A stretch of 64,000 nucleotides of DNA from Bacillota bacterium (GCA_023421675.1 JAEZTC010000013.1:62001-126000); one strand, 5' to 3'. Positions 34,310 through 42,927 are shown, counted from the first letter of the stretch. Translations and numbers: made by a program. Notes: generated by a model not told the origin, from the letters alone.

Positions 34310-36925
34310 ATGACAGAGAAGATTAAAAAGGATTTAGACGTTGAACAGGTAAGCGTTAAAAGTGAAATTGACAAGCTTGTAGCAAGAGCTCAAACTGCAT
34401 TAAATAAGTTTATGGAGCTTGATCAGTCAAAGGTCGATGAGATTGTAAAAGCAATGGCAATGGGTGGTCTGGACGAGCATATGCATCTTGCGAAGCTTGC
34501 GGTAGAGGAAACGGGACGCGGTGTATATGAGGATAAGATAATAAAGAACATATTTGCAACCGAGTACATTTATCATAGTATCAAGTACGAAAAAACTGTA
34601 GGTATTATAAATGAAAATGAAAATGAGGATTATTGCGAGGTTGCAGAGCCGGTAGGAGTCATTGCAGCAGTTACCCCTGTAACAAACCCTACATCCACCA
34701 CCATGTTCAAGGCTATTATAGCAATAAAAACAAGGAATCCTATCATATTTGCTTTTCATCCTTCAGCACAAAAATGCAGCAGCGAAGCTGCTGAAATTCT
34801 GAGAGAGGCTGCTGTTAAGGCTGGAGCACCGGAAGATTGTATACTTTGGGTTGAAAAGCCTTCAATAGAAGCAACACAGCTGCTTATGAACCACCCGGGT
34901 GTCTCAATGGTACTCGCAACAGGCGGAGCAGGTATGGTTAAGGCTGCATATAGTACCGGAAAACCGGCTCTTGGTGTTGGTCCGGGTAATGTACCTTGCT
35001 ATATTGAAAAGTCTGCTAACCTTAAAAGAGCGGCTACAGATTTAATATTATCCAAGACCTTTGACAACGGAATGATTTGTGCTTCCGAACAGGCGGTAAT
35101 AGTTGACAAGGAAATATCAGGCGAATTTGAAGCTTTTATGAAGGATAATGCCTGCTACTTCCTTAACCCTGAGGAAACAGCAAAGCTTTCAAAAACAGCT
35201 ATAGATTCTGAAAAATGTGCAGTAAACCCTGATATTGTAGGTCAGTCAGCCTTTAAAATTGCACAGATGGCAGGACTTAAAGTGCCTGAAAATACTAAAA
35301 TCCTTCTTGCCTATCAGGCGGATGTGGGTCCGGAGTACCCGCTTTCAAGGGAAAAGCTCAGTCCGGTACTTGCCTACTATATTGTAGAATCAACAGAAGA
35401 AGGAATAACCAAGGCAGAAAAGATGGTCCAACTTGGTGGTATGGGTCATTCTGCAGTAATTCATTCAAACAATGAGGAAATAATCGAAGAATTCTCCAGA
35501 AGAATCAAAGTTGGGCGATTAATTGTTAACTCTCCGTCCACTCATGGTGCAATAGGGGATATATATAATACCAATATGCCTTCTCTTACTCTGGGCTGCG
35601 GTTCATACGGAAAAAACTCAACCATCCAGAATGTTTCTGCAATTAATCTGGTAAATAAAAAACGTGTGGCAAGGAGAAGAGTGAATATGCAGTGGTTTAA
35701 AATACCTGAAAAGATATTCTTTGAAGCAGGTTCTACGCAATATCTTGAAAAAATGCCCGATATATCAAAGGCTTTTATTGTAACTGATCCTTATATGGTA
35801 AAACTGGGTTATGTAGACAAGGTACTCTATTATCTTAGAAAAAGGCAGCAATATGTACACTGTGAAATATTCTCGGATGTAGAACCAGATCCGTCAGTCG
35901 AAACAGTAATGAGAGGCTGTGAGCTTATGAACAGATTCCAGCCGGATGTTATAATCGCGCTGGGAGGCGGTTCTGCAATAGATGCAGCAAAGGGCATGTG
36001 GCTGTATTACGAATATCCCGAAACTGATTTTAATTCTCTAAGACTCAAGTTTATGGACATAAGAAAAAGAGTTTTCAAGTTCCCTAAGCTGGGCAAAAAG
36101 GCTAAACTTGTAGCTATTCCGACAACATCGGGTACAGGTTCCGAAGTTACTTCCTTTGCAGTTATTACAGACAAGCAAAGGAATGTAAAATATCCGCTTG
36201 CAGACTATGAATTGACACCTGATATAGCTATTATCGACCCTGATTATGTAATGTCGGTACCGCCTTCTGTGACTGCGGATACAGGTATGGATGTACTTAC
36301 GCATGCTATTGAGGCATATGTTTCAATAATGGCATCCGACTTTACTGACGGGCTTGCTATAAAGGCTATTCAGCTTGTATTTGAATACCTTCCAAGAGCT
36401 TATAAAAACGGAAATGACTCGGTCGCAAGAGAGAAAATGCATAATGCGTCATGTATTGCGGGTATGGCCTTTACAAACGCGTTCCTTGGAATCAACCACA
36501 GCATGGCACATAAATTGGGCGGAGAATTCCATATACCTCACGGAAGGGCAAATGCGGTGCTTCTGCCTTATGTAATCGAGTACAATGCTCAGAAGCCTAC
36601 AAAGTTTGTTTCATTCCCTAAATATGAAACCTTTATTGCAGACAAGAAATACGCAGAAATTGCAAAAGCTCTTGGCTTACCTGCATCAACTGCGGCGGAA
36701 GGCGTACAAAGTCTTATAAATGCAATAAGGGCACTCATGAAAGATCTGAATGTTCCTTCAACAATCGCTGAGTGCAGAGTTGATGAGAAAAAGTTCATGG
36801 CAAAGGTTGCAGAACTGGCCGATAAGGCGTTTGAGGATCAATGTACCACTGCAAACCCAAGACTTCCTCTGGTATCAGAACTTGAAAAATTATACATTAC
36901 AGCTTTTAAAGGAAAGAACCAATAA
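34310..36925 (+). CDS. adhE: Bifunctional acetaldehyde-CoA/alcohol dehydrogenase AdhE
   Basis: An 871-residue fusion. The ATG at 34310 is nine bases after GAGGAG, and earlier in-frame starts overlap the ribosome site. The N-terminal aldehyde dehydrogenase domain has its catalytic cysteine in NGMICASEQ (C257). The C-terminal iron-dependent alcohol dehydrogenase domain shows GGGSAIDAAKGMW, TTSGTGSEVT and the metal-binding histidines in GINHSMAHKLGGEFHIPHGRAN. It converts acetyl-CoA to ethanol with two NADH, the main reductive outlet of ethanol-forming Clostridia. It assembles as spirosomes in known cases. A Rex site upstream fits NADH-dependent induction. Confidence 0.98.
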   Translation: MTEKIKKDLDVEQVSVKSEIDKLVARAQTALNKFMELDQSKVDEIVKAMAMGGLDEHMHLAKLAVEETGRGVYEDKIIKNIFATEYIYHSIKYEKTVGIINENENEDYCEVAEPVGVIAAVTPVTNPTSTTMFKAIIAIKTRNPIIFAFHPSAQKCSSEAAEILREAAVKAGAPEDCILWVEKPSIEATQLLMNHPGVSMVLATGGAGMVKAAYSTGKPALGVGPGNVPCYIEKSANLKRAATDLILSKTFDNGMICASEQAVIVDKEISGEFEAFMKDNACYFLNPEETAKLSKTAIDSEKCAVNPDIVGQSAFKIAQMAGLKVPENTKILLAYQADVGPEYPLSREKLSPVLAYYIVESTEEGITKAEKMVQLGGMGHSAVIHSNNEEIIEEFSRRIKVGRLIVNSPSTHGAIGDIYNTNMPSLTLGCGSYGKNSTIQNVSAINLVNKKRVARRRVNMQWFKIPEKIFFEAGSTQYLEKMPDISKAFIVTDPYMVKLGYVDKVLYYLRKRQQYVHCEIFSDVEPDPSVETVMRGCELMNRFQPDVIIALGGGSAIDAAKGMWLYYEYPETDFNSLRLKFMDIRKRVFKFPKLGKKAKLVAIPTTSGTGSEVTSFAVITDKQRNVKYPLADYELTPDIAIIDPDYVMSVPPSVTADTGMDVLTHAIEAYVSIMASDFTDGLAIKAIQLVFEYLPRAYKNGNDSVAREKMHNASCIAGMAFTNAFLGINHSMAHKLGGEFHIPHGRANAVLLPYVIEYNAQKPTKFVSFPKYETFIADKKYAEIAKALGLPASTAAEGVQSLINAIRALMKDLNVPSTIAECRVDEKKFMAKVAELADKAFEDQCTTANPRLPLVSELEKLYITAFKGKNQ

Positions 36926-36984
36926 TTGAACTGATTTTATGCAGTATTAAATATTCAGTAGAAAAACGAAAAGGGATGAGTTTT

Positions 36985-37257
36985 ATGACTATAAATTTGG
37001 ACATATATAATTCGATATGCGCAGCTAAAGCTTTTTCAATAAATGGTGTTAAAGCATGCTGCGGGGATTTTGGAGAACTTTGCGACACAGCTCCTGATGA
37101 CAAAAAGCCTTACTGCTGCGGCAATATGGTATTCAAACCCAGGACCGTATGTCGTCAGGTACTTCAAAAATACGGTATAACCGAAGAGGAGTATACTTAT
37201 ATATGCATTCAGCTTCGTAAAAAATTATCCTTTGGTATGTGCACAAATTGCGCATAA
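36985..37257 (+). CDS. Small Cys-rich hypothetical protein
   Basis: A 90-residue protein (ATG 36985 after AAGGGATGAG) with ten cysteines, several paired (ACCGDFGELC, YCCGNMVF, TVCRQ, ICIQ, MCTNC). The pattern suggests metal or Fe-S binding, or redox-active disulfides. The C-terminal half is helical (QVLQKYGITEEEYTYICIQLRKKL). I do not recognise the family. It lies between adhE and the TnpB-like gene with short gaps on both sides (59 and 36 bases) and no terminator, so the three may be transcribed together. Confidence 0.7.
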   Translation: MTINLDIYNSICAAKAFSINGVKACCGDFGELCDTAPDDKKPYCCGNMVFKPRTVCRQVLQKYGITEEEYTYICIQLRKKLSFGMCTNCA

Positions 37258-37293
37258 CCTGTAAAAAACAAAATGCTTACAAGGAGGAACGGT

Positions 37294-38787
37294 ATGCGTA
37301 CCATATTATTAAAACTATATAAACCAAGCAAAAGCAAAGTAAAAATAATAGATGAAGCAATGATCAATTATAACAAAGCATACCGTTATCTTCTTGAAAA
37401 GGCGTATGAGAATGTTGAAGAAATCAGCCAGAATTATAAGGATAACAAAGGCCGTTACAGAGCCTCGAATATCTCAAAGTGGATAGACAGTGACTTGAGC
37501 AGAGAATTGAATAAGTTTGATGTTCAGCCGTTTAAAGATGCATTAAAGCTGGAGATAGGGATGAACCTTGCAAGTTTTCTGAGTCTTAGGTCAATGCAAA
37601 CCAAATGCCGTCCAAAAGATTCAAGACCGGATATACCTGATAACCTTGAACTTCAGAATTTGCGACCCATTTATTTTTGCAGGTATGATACATGCAGAAG
37701 CTATTGCTTGCTGTATGACAGGGAGACTGACAGGTACTTTGTTAAACTCTACCTATTAAACAGTCATAATGCAAAAGGAGTAGGCAGTACTGGGCTAAGG
37801 CATTGCCATCTTCAATATATTTTTAGTAAAGGCGGATTCCTTGAGGATTCAAGAAAAAAAGAAACTTTTATTATTGTACCGCTTTCTTTCGGAAAGTATC
37901 AGGAGCAATTCCTGAGAAAAGCAATCTCAGATCCTGGAATAATCAGAACTGCAAAGCTTATTTTTAAAAAAGGATGCTATTATATGGCCGTTAGTATTGA
38001 TAATGGCATGGAAACATCCATAAAAACAGAGACATATATGGGTATATCCAGAGGAATAAACAATGCACTGAACTATACAATTATGGATTTAGAAGGTGTG
38101 GTTGTTAAACAAGGCCATATCGTAAAGGATGGGCTAAAAACCCCTATACCTTCAAACAAACTTCATATGGCTGCAAATAGCCTTTTAGATTTAGCCTGCC
38201 GCTATAAGTCACAGGTACTTGTACAGAACTTATATGAAAGAGGTGACGGCCTGGGACGGCAGGACGGGATTCAAGCTATACAGCCCGTATATAAGTTCAG
38301 GGATTATATACACCTTTCACAGGTATTGGAATATAAATTGCCTCAAAAGGGGCTGCCTGTGCCGGTAAAGGTAAGCTCAACGGATATTTTCCATACCTGT
38401 CACAAATGTGGTTGCAGCGCAAGGCGCAACAGGCTTACCCCGGATATTTTCATATGTACCCAATGCGGTGCCGCCATAGATATAGATAGACTTGGAAGTA
38501 TAAACCTGGCTGGGAAGCTCATTAAATACAGGGGTTCAACCCTCAAAATCAAGACTGAGAGGGCTGCAGAGGGTATTTGGTTTAGCAATGAGCTAATTAA
38601 TTTAAAATGCTATATCAAAAATGATAACAAGCAGCATGAAAAACTGAAAAATCATATACAAAATGCATTGGAGGATATGAAAAAAAGCTTGGCTGCATTG
38701 AAAAAGAACAGTAGGGGTAAACAAGCAAGTATAATTAAAAAGTTTGAAAATTCTTCCGATCCAATGAATTTAATTGAGTTTGTATAA
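37294..38787 (+). CDS. Nuclease-dead TnpB-like protein (candidate TldR-type RNA-guided regulator)
   Basis: A 497-residue protein starting at ATG 37294 after AAGGAGGA. The TnpB fold is clear: N-terminal KLYKPSKSK with HTH-like helices, RuvC strand YMGISRGINNALNYTIMD (248-), bridge/helix KLHMAANSLLDLA (289-), VLVQNL (308-), YKFRDYIHLSQVLEYKL (333-), four-Cys zinc finger CHKCG...CTQCG (369-392) and IDIDRLGSINLAG (395-). In active TnpB these positions read GIDxG, VxVED and RDxNAAxN. Here the first Asp is S252 and the Glu is Q311 (next residue N312), while D398 is kept. DNA cleavage should be lost. It is longer than usual TnpB (350-420) owing to a basic coiled-coil C-terminal extension. There is no TnpA and no transposon ends. 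It lies between adhE and cooS with a structured RNA directly after it. Confidence 0.88.
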   Translation: MRTILLKLYKPSKSKVKIIDEAMINYNKAYRYLLEKAYENVEEISQNYKDNKGRYRASNISKWIDSDLSRELNKFDVQPFKDALKLEIGMNLASFLSLRSMQTKCRPKDSRPDIPDNLELQNLRPIYFCRYDTCRSYCLLYDRETDRYFVKLYLLNSHNAKGVGSTGLRHCHLQYIFSKGGFLEDSRKKETFIIVPLSFGKYQEQFLRKAISDPGIIRTAKLIFKKGCYYMAVSIDNGMETSIKTETYMGISRGINNALNYTIMDLEGVVVKQGHIVKDGLKTPIPSNKLHMAANSLLDLACRYKSQVLVQNLYERGDGLGRQDGIQAIQPVYKFRDYIHLSQVLEYKLPQKGLPVPVKVSSTDIFHTCHKCGCSARRNRLTPDIFICTQCGAAIDIDRLGSINLAGKLIKYRGSTLKIKTERAAEGIWFSNELINLKCYIKNDNKQHEKLKNHIQNALEDMKKSLAALKKNSRGKQASIIKKFENSSDPMNLIEFV

Positions 38788-38817
38788 TAAACAATTTAAA
38801 ATAAAATATGTGCTTTT

Positions 38818-38885
38818 GCTGCCGCACTAATCCTTTTGGATAAAAGCTTACCGGGTAAGCCACCTTTAAAGGTGTAAAGTGCAGC
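38818..38885 (+). ncRNA. Structured RNA: candidate guide-RNA scaffold or cooS leader
   Basis: It starts about 30 bases after the TnpB-like stop. It folds by eye into a four-way junction: P1 GCT..GCAC (38818-38827, with a bulge) with GTGC.AGC (38879-38885), P2 ATCC/GGAT with TTTT loop, P3 GCTTAC/GTAAGC with CGG loop and P4 CACCT/AGGTG with TTAA loop, P3 and P4 being contiguous. A terminator follows nine bases later. TnpB and TldR guide RNAs are encoded just 3' of the protein gene, matching this place. Alternatively it is an attenuating leader of cooS. I could not match it to any riboswitch class I know. Confidence 0.55.
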
Positions 38886-38893
38886 TATCTAGG

Positions 38894-38925
38894 AAACCCT
38901 CATGAATCTTTTCATGAGGGTTTTT
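38894..38925 (+). terminator. Strong intrinsic terminator between the structured RNA and cooS
   Basis: Perfect twelve-base arms AAACCCTCATGA and TCATGAGGGTTT with a six-base loop, ending in five T. It would end the TnpB-like/RNA transcript, or act as the expression platform of a cooS leader. Confidence 0.85.
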
Positions 38926-39012
38926 CCGTAGATTGCAATTTTTCATAAATGCATAATTATTATTCTTAAGCAAAAACTTACTATGGGAATTTTAATTATG
39001 GAGGAAATACAC

Positions 39013-40926
39013 ATGAGTGAAAAGATATTGGAAAAAATTGAAGGCAGGGTAAGCTACCATGATTCGGTAGAGGAGATGCTTGAACGAATAAGGGAAGATG
39101 GCCTTACAAATGCATTTGACAGATATGCGCTTCAGGAAAAAATACGCTGCAAATTCTGCTTGGAGGGTTTAAGCTGTAAACTTTGTTCTAATGGCCCGTG
39201 CAGGATAAGTGAAAAGGGGGGGCAGACAAAGGGTGTCTGCGGCATCGGCGGAGATGCAATGGCAATGAGGGAACTGCTGCTTCACAATATAATGGGAGCA
39301 GGAACATACAGCCATCATGCTTATGAAGCTTTTAGAACATTAAGGGCTACAGCTCAGGGTAAAACTCCTTTTGGAATTACTGATACAGGCAAACTAAAAT
39401 GGATGTGTGAAAAAGTAGGTATAAATATAAATCAGGATATAAATAAGCTGGCGATAGATTTGGCAGATTTCCTTGAAGCTGAAATGGGTAAAGACCCTGA
39501 GAAACCAAGTGTAATGGTAGAGGTATTTGCTCCAAGCAAAAGGAAGGAAGTATGGAAACGCCTTAACATATATCCCTCAGGTGTTGTTCATGAAGAACAG
39601 AATTGTGTAGCAAGCTGTCTTACCAACGTAGACGGAGATTATGCGTCCCTTGCTAAAAAAGCACTAAGACTTGGACTTTCCACAATATATACAGCTCAAA
39701 TAGGCCTTGAAATGGTACAGGATATATTATTCGGCACGCCCGTTCCGCATGAGGTAAATACAGACCTTGGAATTATGGACCCTGATTATGTGAATATAGT
39801 ATTTAATGGACATCAGCCATGGGCTGGGGTTGCCACGCTTCTAAAGGCAAGGACACCTGAAGTCCAGGATAGAGCAAAGAAGGCAGGGGCAAAAGGTTTA
39901 CGAATTGTAGGATCAATAGAAACAGGACAGGAACTGCTTCAAAGGTATGACATAGATGATGTTTTTGTTGGATTGATGGGTAACTGGTTAACAATTGAAC
40001 CTCTTCTTGCTACCGGTACTGTGGATGTTATTGCAATGGATGAAAACTGTTCTCCTCCTGCAATAGACAATTATGCAGAAAAATATCAGATAACACTGGT
40101 AAAGGTAAGTACTATTATCGGCGTTCCTGGTCTGAAGGAGGAAATGCATTATTACCCGCAGGAAGTTGACAGTATGGCAGACAGACTGATAGATCTTGCG
40201 ATAGAAAACTTTAAAAAGAGAAACGGAAAAATATGCTCCAAGGTACCGTGCAGGATACAAAAGGCTATTGCAGGCTTTTCAACAGAAGCCGTACTTAATG
40301 CAATAGGAAACAAGCTTGATCCATTAGTGGAGGTTATTGCGGCAGGTAAAATCAAGGGAGTAGTTGCATTGGCGAACTGTTCTACATTAAGGAATGGACC
40401 TCAGGACTGGAATACAATAAACCTTACCAAAGAGCTTATTAAAAAGGATATACTTGTTGTGAGTGCAGGCTGCGGAAACCATGCTCTTGAGGTAGCTGGG
40501 CTATGCACTCTTGAGGCAAAGGAAATGGCTGGACCTGGACTTAAAGAGGTTTGCGGCATGCTCAATATCCCGCCTGTACTCAGCTTTGGTACCTGTACCG
40601 ACACCGGAAGGATATCAATGCTGGTAACAGCACTTGCAGAGCATCTTAATGTGGATATTCCGCAGCTTCCAATTGCTGTTACCGCTCCAGAATGGATGGA
40701 GCAGAAGGCTACAATAGACGGAATATTTGCAGTTGCGTATGGTGCATATACACATCTGTCACCTACACCTTTCATTACAGGTGCACCAAACCTTGTAAAG
40801 CTGCTTACAGAGGATGTTGAAGCAATGACTGGAGGCAAGGTAGCACTTGGCGATGACCCAAGAAAAGTTGCAGACGGTATTGAGGAACATATAATGAAAA
40901 AACGTATAGGACTTGGTTTGAAGTAA
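39013..40926 (+). CDS. cooS: Anaerobic carbon monoxide dehydrogenase catalytic subunit (CooS type)
   Basis: A 637-residue protein; ATG 39013 lies seven bases after TATGGAGGA, and the upstream ORF extension is unlikely. The N-terminal cysteines for the D and B clusters are present (IRCKFCLEGLSCKLCSNGPCRI). Further conserved blocks include SHHAYEA with active-site-region histidine, GHQPWAG, NCVASC, SAGCGNHALE and SFGTCTDTGR, which carry C-cluster (Ni-Fe-S) ligands. It interconverts CO and CO2 with ferredoxin. No acetyl-CoA synthase, CooC or hydrogenase-coupled coo genes are in the window, so this may be a monofunctional CODH for CO oxidation, CO2 reduction or redox balance. A terminator follows. 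Confidence 0.94.
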   Translation: MSEKILEKIEGRVSYHDSVEEMLERIREDGLTNAFDRYALQEKIRCKFCLEGLSCKLCSNGPCRISEKGGQTKGVCGIGGDAMAMRELLLHNIMGAGTYSHHAYEAFRTLRATAQGKTPFGITDTGKLKWMCEKVGININQDINKLAIDLADFLEAEMGKDPEKPSVMVEVFAPSKRKEVWKRLNIYPSGVVHEEQNCVASCLTNVDGDYASLAKKALRLGLSTIYTAQIGLEMVQDILFGTPVPHEVNTDLGIMDPDYVNIVFNGHQPWAGVATLLKARTPEVQDRAKKAGAKGLRIVGSIETGQELLQRYDIDDVFVGLMGNWLTIEPLLATGTVDVIAMDENCSPPAIDNYAEKYQITLVKVSTIIGVPGLKEEMHYYPQEVDSMADRLIDLAIENFKKRNGKICSKVPCRIQKAIAGFSTEAVLNAIGNKLDPLVEVIAAGKIKGVVALANCSTLRNGPQDWNTINLTKELIKKDILVVSAGCGNHALEVAGLCTLEAKEMAGPGLKEVCGMLNIPPVLSFGTCTDTGRISMLVTALAEHLNVDIPQLPIAVTAPEWMEQKATIDGIFAVAYGAYTHLSPTPFITGAPNLVKLLTEDVEAMTGGKVALGDDPRKVADGIEEHIMKKRIGLGLK

Positions 40927-40940
40927 AGTAATTTATAGTT

Positions 40941-40975
40941 AAAACCTGCAGAGTATCTCTGCAGGTTTCTTTATT
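40941..40975 (+). terminator. Intrinsic terminator of cooS
   Basis: Arms AAACCTGCAGAG and CTCTGCAGGTTT with a TAT loop, followed by CTTTATT. Confidence 0.85.
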
Positions 40976-41141
40976 AATGAGATAGTATACATAAAGCTTA
41001 AAAAACCTGTTTGCAAAACATATCTGATATTATATAATAATTCATAATGACAATTAAAATGGCAGCATGTGACTGAATTACACAACGCTAGACTGATTAA
41101 TGTCCTGTACTGTATTAATTAATGCTCCAGGAGAAAAACTA

Positions 41142-42074
41142 ATGTTCAGAAAAAAAATACTTGTTATCGATGATACTGAGCTTATGACCAGATATATTTC
41201 CGATGTATTGAAACATGCGGAGTATGATGTTGTAAGTGCAGCATCCGGCAGGGAAGGAATAGAAAAAGTCAGGGAGGAAAAACCGGACCTGGTGTTACTT
41301 GATGTTGTTATGCCGGAGATGGATGGCTTTGAGGTTTGCAAGATATTAAGGGATGACGAAAGTAACAACCTCATGCCGATTATCATGTTGACTGCACAGA
41401 ACAATGAAGATGACAAGCTTACCGGACTTGAACTTGGAGCCGACGATTATATCATAAAACCTTTTAATCAAAGGGAACTGCTCAGCAGAGTTAAAAATAC
41501 CCTGAAACGTATAGACCGTAATAGATGGGCTAACCCTCTTACAGGCCTTCAGGGAAATATTGAAATACAGTCTGAAATTAACCACCGTCTAGCCTTAAAA
41601 CAGACTATTTCAGTTCTTTATATTGATCTTGATAATTTTAAAGCCTTTAATGATGTTTATGGATTTGCATGCGGTGACAGGGCAATCAAACTGACTGCAG
41701 ATATTATTACAGATAATGTCAGATCTTTTGGAATACAGGGTGACTTTATAGGACATATCGGCGGTGATGATTTTGTCGTAATAACAGTTCCTGAACGTGC
41801 AGATTCTATTTGCAAGGAAACAATTAAAGAATTCGATGAGAAAATTCTGGAACTTTATTCGCAGGAGGATAAGGAACGGGGTCACATCCTTACAACTAAC
41901 AGACAGGGTCAGGTAATAAAGTATCCTATCATATCTATTTCAATTGCTGTAATTACAAATGCCCACAGGGAGTTATCCAGTCACCTTCACATTGCAGAAA
42001 TCGCTGCAGAACTCAAAAAGAAAGCTAAATCAATTCAGGGAAGTGTATATGTAAAGGACAGAAGAAAAAATTGA
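41142..42074 (+). CDS. Response regulator with GGDEF-type output domain (GGDDF)
   Basis: A 310-residue protein; ATG 41142 after CCAGGAGAAAAACTA, in preference to the ORF start at 41100. The receiver domain has acidic pocket IDDTE, phospho-acceptor DVVMPEMDG and switch lysine in DDYIIKPF. The output is a GGDEF-like domain (about 127-270) with LTGLQGNIEIQSEI and LYIDLDNFKAFNDVYG. The active-site signature is GGDDF (207-211), where diguanylate cyclases have GG(D/E)EF. It may be a degenerate c-di-GMP-related output. No kinase is adjacent; the orphan PAS kinase at 19.5 kb is one candidate partner. Confidence 0.88.
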   Translation: MFRKKILVIDDTELMTRYISDVLKHAEYDVVSAASGREGIEKVREEKPDLVLLDVVMPEMDGFEVCKILRDDESNNLMPIIMLTAQNNEDDKLTGLELGADDYIIKPFNQRELLSRVKNTLKRIDRNRWANPLTGLQGNIEIQSEINHRLALKQTISVLYIDLDNFKAFNDVYGFACGDRAIKLTADIITDNVRSFGIQGDFIGHIGGDDFVVITVPERADSICKETIKEFDEKILELYSQEDKERGHILTTNRQGQVIKYPIISISIAVITNAHRELSSHLHIAEIAAELKKKAKSIQGSVYVKDRRKN

Positions 42075-42188
42075 TTACGGTACATGCACAATTTTAATTT
42101 TTTTTTAATATTATAACTGTCATATTGTAATATGGCCAACCTGTACAGGAATATCTTTATAATGAATCTGATTACAGGCGGTATATTT

Positions 42189-42899
42189 ATGATAGTAATT
42201 GTTAAAAAAAGTAATATTATTTTGATAGCTCTTGTCTTCTTGCTTTCTATCGCACTTTATTCATTGAATACCGGTGCAGACAGTTCTCCCGTTACCAGCC
42301 CTGATTCTTCAAACAAAACTATAATAATTGATCCAGGACACGGGGGAGAAGATCCTGGAGCGGTAAGCAACAGTGGAATAAAGGAAAAGGATGTCAACCT
42401 GAGTATTGCTACCAAGGTAAGGGATTTACTGAAGGCAAGCGGCTATAATGTAATTATGACCAGGGAGGAAGATAAGCTGGAGTACAGCCCTGAAACTACA
42501 AATATTACCCAAAAGAGGTTTGAGGACCTCAAGCGCAGAAAGAAAATCATGGATGAGTCAGGTGCTAACATAGCTGTAAGTATACACATGAATAAGTTCG
42601 GTCAAACACAGTATTGGGGTGCACAGGTATTCTATCCTCCGAACTCCCCTGATAGCCTTAAGCTTGCAGGAGAACTCCAAAATTCCATTAAGGAAAAAGT
42701 GAATGCTGAAAACAAAAGGCAGCCTGAGCTTAAAAAGGAAGCTATAGTAATCCTTAAGGATATCAAAATACCTACGGTTATTGTTGAATGCGGATTCCTC
42801 TCCAACCCAGAGGAAGAGAAAGTTATTGGGACACCTGATTTTCAGGATAAAATGGCAAATGCCATAAAATCCGGTGTAGATAAATACTTTAGCAAATAA
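42189..42899 (+). CDS. cwlD: N-acetylmuramoyl-L-alanine amidase, CwlD type
   Basis: A 236-residue protein with ATG 42189 after AGGCGG; ORF start 42132 lacks a ribosome site. It has an N-terminal membrane anchor (residues 5-25), then an Amidase_3 domain with zinc ligands in IIDPGHGGEDPG (H), a Glu in GIKEKDVNLS, SIHMNKF (H) and the catalytic Glu in VIVECGFLSNPEEE. CwlD enzymes remove stem peptides so that muramic-delta-lactam can form in spore cortex, needed for germination. The length fits CwlD. It stands alone between terminators. Confidence 0.9.
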   Translation: MIVIVKKSNIILIALVFLLSIALYSLNTGADSSPVTSPDSSNKTIIIDPGHGGEDPGAVSNSGIKEKDVNLSIATKVRDLLKASGYNVIMTREEDKLEYSPETTNITQKRFEDLKRRKKIMDESGANIAVSIHMNKFGQTQYWGAQVFYPPNSPDSLKLAGELQNSIKEKVNAENKRQPELKKEAIVILKDIKIPTVIVECGFLSNPEEEKVIGTPDFQDKMANAIKSGVDKYFSK

Positions 42900-42927
42900 A
42901 AGTTTTAGCCCCGATTCCCGCGACCAT

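Noticed and set aside
37294..38787. An active IS200/IS605 insertion sequence
   Set aside because: There is no TnpA gene, no recognisable left or right end hairpin pair around the gene, and the nuclease residues are lost. An exapted single gene explains it better.
38818..38925. NiCo, cobalamin, c-di-GMP or guanidine riboswitch controlling nickel enzyme CODH
   Set aside because: Appealing because CODH needs nickel, but the conserved sequence blocks I know for these classes are not present. Only the four-way-junction shape is reminiscent of NiCo. Left as a structured RNA of unknown type.
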